In this document: positions 25,325 through 35,071 of the stretch, piece after piece
Position numbering within the stretch: the first letter of the stretch is position 1
How the letters are laid out: the number at the start of each line of letters is the position of its first letter
DNA from: [Clostridium] viride DSM 6836
GTDB lineage: Bacteria > Bacillota > Clostridia > Oscillospirales > Oscillospiraceae
Direction: 5' to 3'
DNA: 64,000 nt
Assembly: GCA_000620945.1 (NCBI GenBank)
Contig: KK211198.1
Location: 310,001 to 374,000 of the forward strand
Notes under the pieces: model-generated
What the model was told of the DNA's origin: nothing
What the model saw: the letters and a program-made list of their open reading frames with translations, nothing else
Database searches by the model: none
Program-made: the position numbers and the translations under genes

Positions 25325-26866
25325 ATGGAAGCAAAGGAACAAGTTGCGGTACGGAACAGTGTTGGCCGCTTAATCTTTGTTGCGGTTAGCATTCTCATTC
25401 AGATCAGCTGGATTTTGCTTCTCCTATTAAAACTCAATGAGTATTCTACCATCATATCCTTACTCAGCAGTTTCGTTGCTCTTTGTGTTGTGCTCCGATT
25501 GTATGGAAAGCGCGTAAACAGCGCATTCAAGATGCCCTGGATCATTTTAATCTTAGTACTCCCGGTGCTGGGCCTTAGTTTGTATCTCCTCATTGGGCAT
25601 TCGGGTGCAACGGCATCCTTACGGCGGAAATTCAAGGTGATTGATGAAGCTTTGGAAGGTACGCTTTCCCAAGACCCGGAGGTGTTTCAAGTTCTGGAGG
25701 AAATGGATTTGGCCATCGCCAATCAATCCCACTATATCTCCAACTTCTCCTCCTACCCCATCTATCGCAACACCGATGTCCAGTATTTTTCTCAGGCTGA
25801 AAATGGATTGGAAGCGCAGAAAGAAGCCCTTCGAACGGCACAGCACTTTATTTTTATGGAATACCACGCCATTGAGGACAGCGAATCTTTTCACTCTCTG
25901 AAGGAGATTTTGGCCGAGCGGGTGCAGGCTGGCGTGGAAGTTCGCTTGATCTATGACGATGTGGGTAGCGTCGGATTTATTAACAAGGATTTCATTCACA
26001 GGATGGCTGCGGAAGGCATTCAGTGCCGCGTTTTCAATCCGCTGGTCCCCATTCTCAATGTCTGTATGAACAATCGGGATCATCGAAAAATAACCGTGGT
26101 GGATGGTGTCGTAGGTTTCACGGGTGGCTATAATCTGGCGGATGAGTATTTTAATATCACGCACCCCTATGGCCATTGGAAAGACACGGGAATTCGACTG
26201 GAAGGGGATGCGGTGCGTAGCTTAACCGTCACCTTCTTAGAACTGTGGAATGCCATTAAGCACACGGATACGGACTTCTCCCCTTACCTTCCAGAGCTTA
26301 ATTATCAGGCCCAGCACGATGGATTCGTTCAGCCATATGCAGACAGCCCCTTGGATGATGAGTACGTGGGAGAGAATGTCTACCTCCACATCATCAAAAA
26401 TGCTAAGAAGTATGTGTGGTTCATGACCCCCTATCTCATCATTGACGATGAAATGCATCGGGAGTTGACCCTTGCTGCCAAGCGCGGCGTGGATGTCCGC
26501 ATCATTACGCCGGGCATTCCGGATAAAAAGATGATCTACTCCGTCACACGGTCTTACTACGACGGTCTAGCTTCCTCAGGCGTGCATTTATTCGAGTACA
26601 AACCTGGATTCCTGCACGCCAAACAGTGCATCTCTGATGACGACGTGGCCACGATTGGCACCATTAACCTCGACTACCGCAGCCTATATCTTCATTTTGA
26701 AAACGCAGTGTTCCTGTACGGTTCCCCCTGCATCAAGGATATCAAAGCCGACTTCATGGAAACGTTTCGTATTTCCAGCGATGTTACCGAGCTATACTGC
26801 TCCGGCAAGTCACCTGTTTTGCGCTTGCGATACAGTTTGATGCGTTTGATTGCCCCATTGCTATAA
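25325..26866 (+). CDS. cls: Cardiolipin synthase (phospholipase D family)
   Basis: The enzyme joins two phosphatidylglycerol molecules into cardiolipin at the membrane. Two N-terminal membrane helices (about residues 13-75) are followed by two phospholipase D motifs, HRKITVVDG (about 253) and HAKQCISDDD (about 431), each with the H-x-K-x4-D arrangement. At 513 residues it has the standard length. GAAGTG just upstream is a weak ribosome binding site. A terminator follows the stop. Confidence 0.95.
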   Translation: MEAKEQVAVRNSVGRLIFVAVSILIQISWILLLLLKLNEYSTIISLLSSFVALCVVLRLYGKRVNSAFKMPWIILILVLPVLGLSLYLLIGHSGATASLRRKFKVIDEALEGTLSQDPEVFQVLEEMDLAIANQSHYISNFSSYPIYRNTDVQYFSQAENGLEAQKEALRTAQHFIFMEYHAIEDSESFHSLKEILAERVQAGVEVRLIYDDVGSVGFINKDFIHRMAAEGIQCRVFNPLVPILNVCMNNRDHRKITVVDGVVGFTGGYNLADEYFNITHPYGHWKDTGIRLEGDAVRSLTVTFLELWNAIKHTDTDFSPYLPELNYQAQHDGFVQPYADSPLDDEYVGENVYLHIIKNAKKYVWFMTPYLIIDDEMHRELTLAAKRGVDVRIITPGIPDKKMIYSVTRSYYDGLASSGVHLFEYKPGFLHAKQCISDDDVATIGTINLDYRSLYLHFENAVFLYGSPCIKDIKADFMETFRISSDVTELYCSGKSPVLRLRYSLMRLIAPLL

Positions 26867-26872
26867 TGCAAG

Positions 26873-26920
26873 CATACCGTATCGGTGCGGGAGATCCCCG
26901 TTCCGATACGGTATGTTTTT
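26873..26920. terminator. Intrinsic terminator after cls
   Basis: CATACCGTATCGG pairs with CCGATACGGTATG, with an inner CGGGGA-type stem, and is followed by TTTTT. Confidence 0.9.
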
Positions 26921-26938
26921 ACTCTCATTTGTGGTGAT

Positions 26939-27484
26939 TCATTCAAACAGTTGCAGTTCCTTTTGTAGGGCTCGCTTTTTTTGATGAATGCGAAGAAAGC
27001 CAAATGCAATGAACACACCCAGTACACCCGTGAGCATGCCACCACTTAGGTTAAAGACGGTGGCATCCGCTCCAAAGTATAGGAACAGGTTATTCACCGC
27101 AAAGTAAAGTTCGAGTACGGCAAACATGCCAAGCAAGGTTAATATGCGGTTTAAGTGGGCTATGCGGGAACGATTATCGGAAAACAAATGGAAGGCTTCG
27201 TTGGTCTTCTTTTGTCGAAAGTATGCCCAGCGCAAATAGGAGCCCACATGCTCAACCCCGGTCTCTTCTAAAAAACGAAGATACTTCTGACTTTCCTGGT
27301 GAGACGGAACCTGATTCAGTAACTCAAGACGAATGGAATACTCATTTGGCTCAGCTTCCTCAAATACATACGTACAAAACCCCACCGAAATGAGCGCCAA
27401 CCCCTTTGATGACATTTCGTTGAGCCATGCTTCCTCCTTGTCGTAGTCCCAGACCCAAAAGATTTTATGGTGCGTGATTCTCAT
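26939..27484 (-). CDS. DUF2812 membrane protein
   Basis: The first half carries the DUF2812 pattern (KIFWVWDYDKEEAWLNEMSS, GLALISVGFCTYVFEE) and the second half has two membrane helices around residues 110-165, followed by a basic tail. The ATG at 27484 overlaps the PadR stop as ATGA with AGGAGG upstream, so the longer open frame to 27631 is not used. DUF2812 proteins are commonly encoded next to PadR regulators, as here; they are thought to act in envelope stress or as partners of the regulator, but the function is unproven. Confidence 0.85.
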   Translation of the reverse strand: MRITHHKIFWVWDYDKEEAWLNEMSSKGLALISVGFCTYVFEEAEPNEYSIRLELLNQVPSHQESQKYLRFLEETGVEHVGSYLRWAYFRQKKTNEAFHLFSDNRSRIAHLNRILTLLGMFAVLELYFAVNNLFLYFGADATVFNLSGGMLTGVLGVFIAFGFLRIHQKKRALQKELQLFE

Positions 27485-27804
27485 GTTGCCCGTCCTCCTA
27501 AGAGAGTTTTCCCATTGGCTACGAGTTCTTCTAATCGATTCAGTTCCTGAGAAAGGACTTCCTTCCCCATATCCGTGATCATATATTCCTTTTTTCGTTT
27601 GTCCGCTGCACCAGGCAGGGCCTGAATCCAATCTCGCTCTAGCATGGTATTCATGGCCCCGTAAAGGGTTCCAGCCGCTAATTTTACTCTGCCGCCTGAT
27701 AGCATCTCCACATGCTGCATAATGCCATAGCCATGCATGGGAGTGAGAAGGGATAGCAAAATATAGTATACCCCTTCTGTTAGTGCTCCATTGGGATTCA
27801 CCAT
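27481..27804 (-). CDS. PadR-family transcriptional regulator
   Basis: This 107-residue winged-helix repressor shows YYILLSLLTPMHGYGIMQHV, AAGTLYGAMNTMLERDWI and KKEYMITDMGKEVL, the PadR domain order. The start is the ATG at 27804 after AGAGGGG; an upstream extension is open but unconserved. It is the first gene of a two-gene operon with the DUF2812 gene and probably represses its own operon through palindromes just upstream. Confidence 0.9.
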   Translation of the reverse strand: MVNPNGALTEGVYYILLSLLTPMHGYGIMQHVEMLSGGRVKLAAGTLYGAMNTMLERDWIQALPGAADKRKKEYMITDMGKEVLSQELNRLEELVANGKTLLGGRAT

Positions 27805-27831
27805 GGATCCCCTCTTTTCTAAATCGTCTTC

Positions 27832-27866
27832 CGATATATCGAGTTCCTTTATATCGACTGCCGATA
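27832..27866. promoter_or_regulatory. Candidate PadR operator
   Basis: A perfect palindrome CGATATATCG (27832-27841) and a spaced dyad TATCG-N5-CGATA (27852-27866) lie 28-62 nt upstream of the PadR start. Their position suits autoregulation; no binding data are visible. Confidence 0.5.
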
Positions 27867-27913
27867 CATAGTGTAGCACCTATTCATGTCTCTGTCAAGA
27901 CGATTAGGCAAAC

Positions 27914-27943
27914 AAAAAAAGAGTATCCACATGGATACTCTTT
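27914..27943. terminator. Terminator hairpin of the GAGTATCC family
   Basis: AAAGAGTATCC and GGATACTCTTT pair around ACAT, with A-runs and T-runs at the ends. It lies downstream of the pit gene on the minus strand. Confidence 0.85.
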
Positions 27944-27986
27944 CCCTAAGGGTATGTAGGGTACTGCTTCCCTTCATCTCAGAAAA

Positions 27987-28997
27987 CTAGGATACGAGGC
28001 TAATTAACGTGGAAAGCATGCTGTATACGGCAACACCGATGCCTGCGGAAATAGGCAGCGTAATCACCCAGGCAACCAACATTTTTCGACCTGTATTCCA
28101 TTTAACCGCTCTGGGACGATACGCCGTGCCCACACCCATGATTCCGGATGCGATAACATGCGTTGTGCTGACCGGAAGTCCCAAATGCGTCGCGCCAAAG
28201 ATAATGAGAGCGGAGGTTAAATCAGCCGCCACACCGGTTAAGGGCCGAATTTTAACAATCTGCGTTCCCACCGTCTTAATGATACGCCAACCACCGGTGG
28301 AAGTTCCTAATGCCATGGCCAGAGCACAAGAAATCTGAACCCACAAAGGAATGGAGTTCCCCGTATGATAGCCGGTCGTCATTAGGGCCATGGTGATGAT
28401 TCCCATGGATTTCTGGGCATCATTGGTACCGTGGGTAAAGGCTTGCAGTGCCACGGTTATGATTTGGAACTTTCGAAGATTTCGGTTGGTTTCATGCAGC
28501 TTAGCTCTTCGAAATAGGATTTTTAAGAATTGCAACATGAAATAGCCTACGACAAATGCCAACACAGGAGAGACAAGGAGTGCTTCAATGATCTTTAGAA
28601 AGCCCTTATAGTTCAAAACTCCAAAACCATTGGACGCAATGGCTGCACCGGCAATGGAGCCAATGAGTGTGTGGGAGGAGGAACTGGGAATTCCATAGTA
28701 CCAAGTGAGAAGGTTCCATATGATGGCCGAGATGAGGGCAGCCATGATGACTACCGAACCATTGGCAATGTGAAAGGGATCCACGATGTCTTTTGTGATT
28801 GTTTTCGCAACCCCCGTAAAGGTAATGGCACCAAGAAAATTCATGACTGCGGCCAGAAGAATCGCAACGCGAAGTCGTAAGGCTCGGGTTGAGACGGCCG
28901 TTGCGATCGCATTTGCCGTATCATGGAACCCATTGATAAAATCAAAGACCAGAGCAAGCATAACAGTAAACGCGACGATTAGTATTGTTCCATCCAT
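27987..28997 (-). CDS. Inorganic phosphate transporter, Pit family
   Basis: A 336-residue phosphate permease with about 10 helices. The Pit signature GFHDTANAIATAVSTRAL is near the N-terminus (about 23-40) and its inverted-repeat counterpart FTHGTNDAQKSMGIITMAL is in the second half. It starts 10 nt after the stop of the DUF47 gene, so the two form an operon. Low-affinity, proton- or cation-coupled metal-phosphate uptake is the usual role. Confidence 0.95.
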   Translation of the reverse strand: MDGTILIVAFTVMLALVFDFINGFHDTANAIATAVSTRALRLRVAILLAAVMNFLGAITFTGVAKTITKDIVDPFHIANGSVVIMAALISAIIWNLLTWYYGIPSSSSHTLIGSIAGAAIASNGFGVLNYKGFLKIIEALLVSPVLAFVVGYFMLQFLKILFRRAKLHETNRNLRKFQIITVALQAFTHGTNDAQKSMGIITMALMTTGYHTGNSIPLWVQISCALAMALGTSTGGWRIIKTVGTQIVKIRPLTGVAADLTSALIIFGATHLGLPVSTTHVIASGIMGVGTAYRPRAVKWNTGRKMLVAWVITLPISAGIGVAVYSMLSTLISLVS

Positions 28998-29007
28998 TGC
29001 GTTTCCC

Positions 29008-29631
29008 CTATGCGTTCTTGAGAATGATGGTTGCTAAGACTCCGGACACGCGGCTGCAGCGCTCCATCGTTCTCTGCAAGGCTTCGTACAGCTCTTTTTC
29101 TTGAATGATGATAATGGGATTATCCTTATGATTCATAAATAAGTTCTTAATTGCTTTACGGCCCAGCATGTCACAGGCATCAATGTAGCCGTTGATTTTT
29201 GAAATCTGATAATTCATTTTAGAGAACTTTTTCTCCGTCAAGAGGGCAACGCAATCGTAAATTTCATCACAGCACTTGCTGATGTACTCACTAAACATCC
29301 GCATTTCATTGGTCGGCGGAAAAATATCGTACATTTCAAAGCGAGCACCACACTCATCCAACCAGTTTAAAATGCTGTCAATTCGTTCTGCCAAGTGAAG
29401 AATATCTTCTCTTTCAATGGGTGTAATTAAGGAAACATCGAGCTGCTTGGAGATTTGGATCACCAGCTCCTGGGTGCGAATTTCATAAGATTTCAGTTTC
29501 TTAGAAAAAACCGAAAGGTCTTCTGCCCCCTTGATCTTATACTCATAAAAAACATGACCTGCTTCTTGATTTGTTTTTGCCAGTTCCAGCAACAGCTGAA
29601 ATATTTTATCTTTTTCCTTACTTTTAAACAT
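29008..29631 (-). CDS. DUF47 (PhoU-like) phosphate transport regulator
   Basis: This 207-residue, all-helical PhoU-like protein (DUF47) typically accompanies Pit transporters. Features include LLELAKTNQEAGHVFYEYKI near the N-terminus, LITPIEREDILHLAERIDSI (a likely metal-binding region) and ELYEALQRTMERCSRVSGVL. The ATG at 29631 is supported by GGAGGA. It lies directly upstream of pit and probably modulates its activity. Confidence 0.9.
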   Translation of the reverse strand: MFKSKEKDKIFQLLLELAKTNQEAGHVFYEYKIKGAEDLSVFSKKLKSYEIRTQELVIQISKQLDVSLITPIEREDILHLAERIDSILNWLDECGARFEMYDIFPPTNEMRMFSEYISKCCDEIYDCVALLTEKKFSKMNYQISKINGYIDACDMLGRKAIKNLFMNHKDNPIIIIQEKELYEALQRTMERCSRVSGVLATIILKNA

Positions 29632-30114
29632 GATCCATTCCTCCATCTTTGAACCTACCAACTCTACTGTGCCCCACCATTTTCAACTCGTTCGCTCCTA
29701 TTATCTGTATCATGAATTCTTAGCATACAAACGAAACGATCCCTGGGACAATCTTCTTGAGGATGTGCTATCTATCGTTCACTTTTCAAGCTGCAAATCA
29801 CCAAATTCTTGCAAATAAAAAGGTTATCATTATGGTGCAAAATCCCTCACTTTTACTCGAAAACAATCCAAATTGCTTTGATGTTGTCGACAAAATGAGC
29901 ATTAGCTTATACACTTTAAAATATAATGGCTACTTTGTCAAGACTCGTGTGCTTTCTATCTGTAAAAGCAAGCAATATTTTTTAGTCGCAACCCTTATTT
30001 CACCAGAATTTCCTTGGTCAGGATACATTTCTTAGCTAGTAGAAAGCAATAAAACCTGCAAAAAGCTTTGAATGGATATAGCTTTTAAAAAAACAGGGTT
30101 CATGAATAAACAAA
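29632..30114. other. Intergenic AT-rich stretch, no gene supported
   Basis: About 480 bp contain only short open frames without conserved features. The longest on the plus strand (29757-30035) has weak starts. The region should hold the promoter of the DUF47-pit operon. Confidence 0.5.
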
Positions 30115-30140
30115 AAAGAGTATCCTTTCGGATACTCTTT
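30115..30140. terminator. Terminator hairpin after kbl
   Basis: AAAGAGTATCC and GGATACTCTTT with loop TTTC; the arms are identical to those at 27918-27943. It terminates the tdh-kbl operon on the minus strand. Confidence 0.85.
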
Positions 30141-30194
30141 AACGTGTAACCAGCTTTGAACTGAGAGTAACGTTGCTTTTTTTAGGTATTGAAT

Positions 30195-31376
30195 TTATAT
30201 ATTCATCTCTTTTTTGACTCTTGCGAAGCAATCCACAACAAAGTCAAGATCTTCCCTGCTGTGGGCTGCAGAGACCTGTGTACGAATTCTAGCCTTGCCC
30301 TGTGGCACCACTGGATAAGAGAAGCCAACAACGTACACTCCTAGTTCCAGCATACGGCTCGCAAACTCTGTAGCAACTTTGGCATCGTACAGCATGATCG
30401 CCACAATCGGGTGATCGCTTTTAATGATATCAAAGCCAAGCCCCTGAATCTTTTCCCGGAAGTACTTTGTGTTCTCGTGCAAACGATCTCGATAGCTTGT
30501 GCTCTCCTCCAGCATGTCTAATGTTTTAATGGCACCTGCTGCGATCGCCGGTGCTAGCGTGTTGGAGAAAAGATATGGCCGACTTTTCTGCCGAAGCAGA
30601 GAAATGATTTCTTTTCGAGCACTAGTATATCCACCACTTGCGCCGCCTAATGCTTTGCCTAACGTTCCTGTTATGATATCCACTCTGCCCATTACACCAC
30701 AGAGCTCCACGGTACCTTTCCCGTAAGTTCCCATAAAGCCCACGGCATGGCTATCATCTACCATTACCAACGCATTGTATTCATCCGCTAGATCGCAGAT
30801 GCTCTTCAAATCCGCTACTATTCCATCCATGGAAAACACACCATCCGTGGCAATCAAGCGGATTCTGGCATCCTGAGCCTCTACCAAACATTGCTCCAAT
30901 TGCTCCATATCGTTGTTCTCATAGCGCATTTTCTTTGCCTTACTCAAACGTATTCCATCAATGATGCTTGCATGATTTAATGCATCACTGATAATCACAT
31001 CCTCTTCCGTTAACAGCGTTTCAAAAAGACCACCGTTTGCATCAAAGCAGGAGGAATACAGAATCGTGTCCTCCGTCCCAAGATAGGAAGAAATTTTTTC
31101 TTCTAGCTGTTTATGTACCATCTGAGTCCCACAAATAAAACGAACTGAAGACATACCGTATCCATAGTTATCATAGCTCGCCTTAGCAGCCTCAATAATC
31201 TCACGGTTGTTTGCCAGACCCAAATAGTTATTGGCACACATATTGATTACATTCTTTGCCTTGGTGGTGTCAATCCGACTCTTTTGAGGGCTAATGATGA
31301 TTCTCTCTTCCTTATAGGTACCGGCATCCTTTACCGCATCTACCACTTCCTGAAAATATCGCAACGCTTCCTTCAT
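30195..31376 (-). CDS. kbl: Glycine C-acetyltransferase (2-amino-3-ketobutyrate CoA ligase)
   Basis: Kbl cleaves 2-amino-3-ketobutyrate with CoA to glycine and acetyl-CoA. The 393-residue alpha-oxoamine synthase shows [46 protein letters not shown] and [14 protein letters not shown] with the PLP lysine (about 239). The ATG at 31376 follows TAGGAG and lies 7 nt after the tdh stop. It acts directly after threonine dehydrogenase. Confidence 0.95.
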   Translation of the reverse strand: MKEALRYFQEVVDAVKDAGTYKEERIIISPQKSRIDTTKAKNVINMCANNYLGLANNREIIEAAKASYDNYGYGMSSVRFICGTQMVHKQLEEKISSYLGTEDTILYSSCFDANGGLFETLLTEEDVIISDALNHASIIDGIRLSKAKKMRYENNDMEQLEQCLVEAQDARIRLIATDGVFSMDGIVADLKSICDLADEYNALVMVDDSHAVGFMGTYGKGTVELCGVMGRVDIITGTLGKALGGASGGYTSARKEIISLLRQKSRPYLFSNTLAPAIAAGAIKTLDMLEESTSYRDRLHENTKYFREKIQGLGFDIIKSDHPIVAIMLYDAKVATEFASRMLELGVYVVGFSYPVVPQGKARIRTQVSAAHSREDLDFVVDCFARVKKEMNI

Positions 31377-31383
31377 TTTTCTC

Positions 31384-32436
31384 CTACCCTTCGACTTTTG
31401 TCCAATCAAGCACTACTTTACCGCACATACCGCTGTTCATCAAATCAAATGCTTTCTGAAAATCTCGAAACCCAAACTTATGAGTAAGAATTCTATCCAC
31501 CTTAAGGCCACTCTTTAACATGGCCATCATTTTGTACCATGTCTCAAATATTTCTCTTCCGTAGATGCCCTTTATCTCGAGACAGTTCCATACAATCTTA
31601 TTCCAAGGTACTTTGGTTTCCCCCGACTGAATGCCTAGGACAGCAATTCTTCCTCCATTGTACATACTATTAATCATCATGTTAAACGCGGAACTATTTC
31701 CTGACATCTCCAATCCCACATCAAAGCCTTCCAAAATACCTAGTTCATTCATTCTGTCTTCCAACGTTTCTTTAGACACATTGACCGTATGAACATTGCA
31801 GAGTTCTTTTGCTAAATTAAGTCGATAATCATTTACATCGGTGATCACCACATGTTTGGCTCCAATATGACAGCAAATGGCCGCAGCCATGATACCGATG
31901 GGGCCAGCTCCCGTAATCAGCACGTCTTCTCCGACAACATCATAGGTAAGCGCGGTATGAACCGCATTTCCAAGCGGGTCAAAGGAGGAGCATAACTCTT
32001 CCATAATTCCCTCCTCGCATAGGACTACATTCGTCTTTGGAATGACCAAATATTCCGCAAATGCTCCATCCCGATTCACGCCCACACCTATGCTCTTCTT
32101 GCAAAGATGCCCCCTTCCGGACTTGCAGTTTCTGCAGTGACCGCAGACAATGTGCCCTTCTCCCGAAACGATATCACCGAGTTTAAGTCCCCGTACATCG
32201 CTTCCCAGTTCCACAATCTCACCTACGTACTCATGCCCGATAATCATTGGTGTTCGTATGGTTTCTTGTGACCACGGATCCCAATTATAGATGTGCAAAT
32301 CGGTTCCACAAATGGAGGTGTAGTGAATTTTGATCTTCACCTCGTCGCTTCCTGTCTCTGGGATCTCAACCTTCTTCAACCCAAGGCCTTTGCCTTCCGT
32401 TTCTTTCACTAGCGCATACATCTTATTTGCTTCCAT
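31384..32436 (-). CDS. tdh: L-threonine 3-dehydrogenase
   Basis: Tdh oxidises threonine to 2-amino-3-ketobutyrate with NAD. The 350-residue zinc alcohol dehydrogenase family protein shows the catalytic zinc site ([26 protein letters not shown]), the structural zinc cysteines ([15 protein letters not shown]) and the NAD loop [12 protein letters not shown]. The start at 32436 follows AAGGAG; the frame is open further upstream without support. It is the first gene of the threonine degradation pair. Confidence 0.95.
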   Translation of the reverse strand: MEANKMYALVKETEGKGLGLKKVEIPETGSDEVKIKIHYTSICGTDLHIYNWDPWSQETIRTPMIIGHEYVGEIVELGSDVRGLKLGDIVSGEGHIVCGHCRNCKSGRGHLCKKSIGVGVNRDGAFAEYLVIPKTNVVLCEEGIMEELCSSFDPLGNAVHTALTYDVVGEDVLITGAGPIGIMAAAICCHIGAKHVVITDVNDYRLNLAKELCNVHTVNVSKETLEDRMNELGILEGFDVGLEMSGNSSAFNMMINSMYNGGRIAVLGIQSGETKVPWNKIVWNCLEIKGIYGREIFETWYKMMAMLKSGLKVDRILTHKFGFRDFQKAFDLMNSGMCGKVVLDWTKVEG

Positions 32437-32740
32437 GCGCCCTTCTCCTTCCAATTGCAGCTTGTGGCAAGCATTTTTGTAGACAGAAATATCCGCATTA
32501 CTAGCTTTATTCAGAGGAGCGTAAGCATCCTCTACCAAAGAATCGCCTTCTTCCTAATCTTTTTGAATCAAAACCTTGCTTCTTTATTTCTTATGCTCCA
32601 AGTTCATTTTATAAGCAAGTCCAAAATTTTAGTACATAAAATCAGAGCACGAGAACTCCTTCCATCAAGAATTTTTTCTCATTGTATTGTTTGCTTTCGT
32701 ATTCTTGAGACTTGGTTCTTATTTTAAACGATAAATATAC
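32437..32740. other. Intergenic region upstream of tdh
   Basis: About 300 bp without a gene. It must hold the tdh promoter, but no clear -35/-10 pair stands out. It is AT-rich. Confidence 0.45.
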
Positions 32741-32771
32741 AAAGACCTCCCTGTGTTGTAGGGAGGTCTTT
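32741..32771. terminator. Intrinsic terminator after the substrate-binding protein gene
   Basis: AAAGACCTCCC pairs with GGGAGGTCTTT around a 9-nt loop. Confidence 0.8.
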
Positions 32772-32862
32772 CCTTTGAAGTATATCATCGGCAGTTTAGC
32801 TATGTTGATGTTACCTTTGATTGGAGATGTGGTTTTTAGTGTACCTTGTGTCAATGGTAGAC

Positions 32863-33747
32863 TCAAATCAAACCTTTATCACGAAGCATCATTTCTGCAA
32901 CAGTCCTAGGGTCTTGCCCTTCATCAACCAAATAATTGTAATGCATGATTTCTTCCTCATTCCACTGATTCTCAAGCATTTCAAGAGCAGCCACAATCTC
33001 AGGATGTTTTGCTTCAAAGTCCATTTTCATAACAGGAGTTACATAATATGGGGGGAAAAATTTCTTATTATCAATGAGGTTTACAAGACCATACTTTTCG
33101 ATTTGTCCATCTGTTGAATAGGATGCATTCACATCAGTCTGGCCGTTAAAAAGTGCCTGATATGTGCGTTCTTGGCGCATAGGTTTCACGCTTTTGAAGT
33201 TCAAGCCACGATAGGTTTCTGATAATCCTATGAGCCCATCTTGTCTGTTTGCAAATTCTAAGTCGCTGCCCAATATCATTTGGTTTGTGAATGGAATAAT
33301 ATCTGAGATTGTTTTCAGCCGATATTTTTCAGCGGTTTCAGGTCGAACTGAGAGCACATAGGTATTATTCCAGCCCAAAGGCTTTAGTAATGTAATCCCA
33401 TATTCTCCCTGGAGTCTATTCTTTACATAGTTATAGGTTTCATCTTTATTTAAAGCTTTTGATTGCTTAAAAACAACACCGTATAAAGTACCTGTGTAAT
33501 CAGAATATAAATCTATATCATTATTTTGTAATGCCTTAAACATTGACCAAGAACTCGGATACTCTGTGACCTCTGTTTTGTATCCTTTGGATTCAAGATA
33601 AGTGGCAAGCAGTTGCCCTACAATTTTTTGTTCCGTAAACTGCTTGTGACCAATTCTGACAATGTCGTTCGCGGCTAACGATGTAAAGGAATAACCTGCT
33701 GTAAAGGCCAGTACACAAGCCACTATAAAGATAGCAACTTTTTTCAT
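32863..33747 (-). CDS. Osmoprotectant ABC transporter substrate-binding protein (OpuC/ProX type)
   Basis: This 294-residue protein has an N-terminal signal peptide (MKKVAIFIVACVLAFTAGYS, cleavage probably after SLA) without a lipobox. The domain matches quaternary-ammonium binding proteins: RIGHKQFTEQKIVGQLLA, DIDLYSDYTGTLYG and PEIVAALEMLENQWNEEEI. No permease or ATPase gene is adjacent, so it is an orphan binding protein that probably serves a transporter encoded elsewhere. The ligand (glycine betaine, carnitine or choline) is inferred. Confidence 0.85.
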   Translation of the reverse strand: MKKVAIFIVACVLAFTAGYSFTSLAANDIVRIGHKQFTEQKIVGQLLATYLESKGYKTEVTEYPSSWSMFKALQNNDIDLYSDYTGTLYGVVFKQSKALNKDETYNYVKNRLQGEYGITLLKPLGWNNTYVLSVRPETAEKYRLKTISDIIPFTNQMILGSDLEFANRQDGLIGLSETYRGLNFKSVKPMRQERTYQALFNGQTDVNASYSTDGQIEKYGLVNLIDNKKFFPPYYVTPVMKMDFEAKHPEIVAALEMLENQWNEEEIMHYNYLVDEGQDPRTVAEMMLRDKGLI

Positions 33748-33952
33748 GCTCTCCTCCCATTGAACTTTTTAATATAAGCCCGTTTAATTCTCGTAGAAGA
33801 AAGCTCGCTCTGCAAGATTTTCATATAAGCTATTGTATTATAAGCACTGGGATGATAGTACTTACACGCAACAGTGGGATGCCCAGCGATGCCCGGATAC
33901 TCATAAAGCCTATTGAACCAATTGTCAGAAAATTTAGTCTATTACGAAAGAG

Positions 33953-35071
33953 TCAGCTCACTTGATGGATACTCGCTTCTTCCTCCTGGTTTATGATCTT
34001 TTTTCCTTTTCCCTCTCTACAGGCCAATGCCATGATTATCACGGAGAGCAATGCGACAATTAAAAGGTAATGACCTAGTTCCGGCATGAAATAGTTTAGT
34101 TGTCCGCCTTTATAGCCCATACCCCGCAGAAATTTGAAGTGCAGTGAGAGCGGTAGCAAGAGGTTGATCCATTGCAATGGCGTTGGTAGTAGCGAAAATG
34201 GAACCTGAACCCCACTAAGCAAAAATGAAGGTAGCATGATAAACACGATTCTTCCTGCGGAATGCAGAGGAGATGGTGATGTCCATCCTATTGCCATTGC
34301 CATAAGACTAGAGCTGAAACCAAACAAGAGCAACGGAACGAATAATGCAAAAATATTTGCCTCGAACCGTAATCCACCAACCTGTTTAAGGATACCTATC
34401 ACCAGATAGAAGGAGACACTTGAAATGAACGCATACGGAAGTGCTCTTAGCAAGATATTGATTGGTTTTTTCAGTTCTCCCGTTAACTTCCCTTCTTGTC
34501 GTAGGCGAGGTACAATTGATAAGGTATTGAGTGCTATGAAAGCAAGCATAATGACATTTATGAACAGCATAATGGAACTCATGATCGTCTGACTCGTTGG
34601 ATTGTAGAGCGATCTTTGTTCGAGGTTTAAGAAGGATAGACTACCTTTTCCAGCATTTTCTGTCCCAATTATTTCACTGACTCCTGACCTTACCGTACTT
34701 GCTCCGGTGGGCATTGTCATGTCTAAATAAAGCCCTAAATTGATTGCTTTTCCCTGAACATAAGCAGTTTCAGTTCCAGCCGGTAAATATAACACACCCG
34801 AGTATTTCTCGTTATAAAGCAACATATCGGATTCAATATAATTATCAAAAACATCCAAGACCTCTATATATTGAGAAGAGTTGAGCTTATCGACAAGTTG
34901 CCTACTATAGTTACTATGATCAAGATCAACAACTGCAAGAGGTGCTTCCTGCATAATGCCATTTTGAAAGACATATCCAAAAGCAGCTGCTACCAGGATA
35001 GGAACCGTTAACATCAGCAAAATGAATTTTCCAGAAGCAATGTGTCTGCACTCATCAAGAATTGCATTCAT
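33953..35071 (-). CDS. ABC-2 type transport permease
   Basis: One N-terminal helix, a large extracytoplasmic domain of about 140 residues (APLAVVDLDHSNYSRQLVDK) and five or six C-terminal helices match the YhiH/YbhR-type ABC-2 exporters. ATG 35071 is 8 nt from GGAGGTGG; the ATG at 35077 is too close. It overlaps the upstream HlyD gene. No ATPase gene is present in this operon, so it either borrows one or works in an unusual way. Confidence 0.85.
   Translation of the reverse strand: MNAILDECRHIASGKFILLMLTVPILVAAAFGYVFQNGIMQEAPLAVVDLDHSNYSRQLVDKLNSSQYIEVLDVFDNYIESDMLLYNEKYSGVLYLPAGTETAYVQGKAINLGLYLDMTMPTGASTVRSGVSEIIGTENAGKGSLSFLNLEQRSLYNPTSQTIMSSIMLFINVIMLAFIALNTLSIVPRLRQEGKLTGELKKPINILLRALPYAFISSVSFYLVIGILKQVGGLRFEANIFALFVPLLLFGFSSSLMAMAIGWTSPSPLHSAGRIVFIMLPSFLLSGVQVPFSLLPTPLQWINLLLPLSLHFKFLRGMGYKGGQLNYFMPELGHYLLIVALLSVIIMALACREGKGKKIINQEEEASIHQVS

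Noticed and set aside
29757-30035. Open frame of 92 codons
   Set aside because: No ribosome binding site of quality, no recognisable domain, and AT-rich composition typical of spacer.
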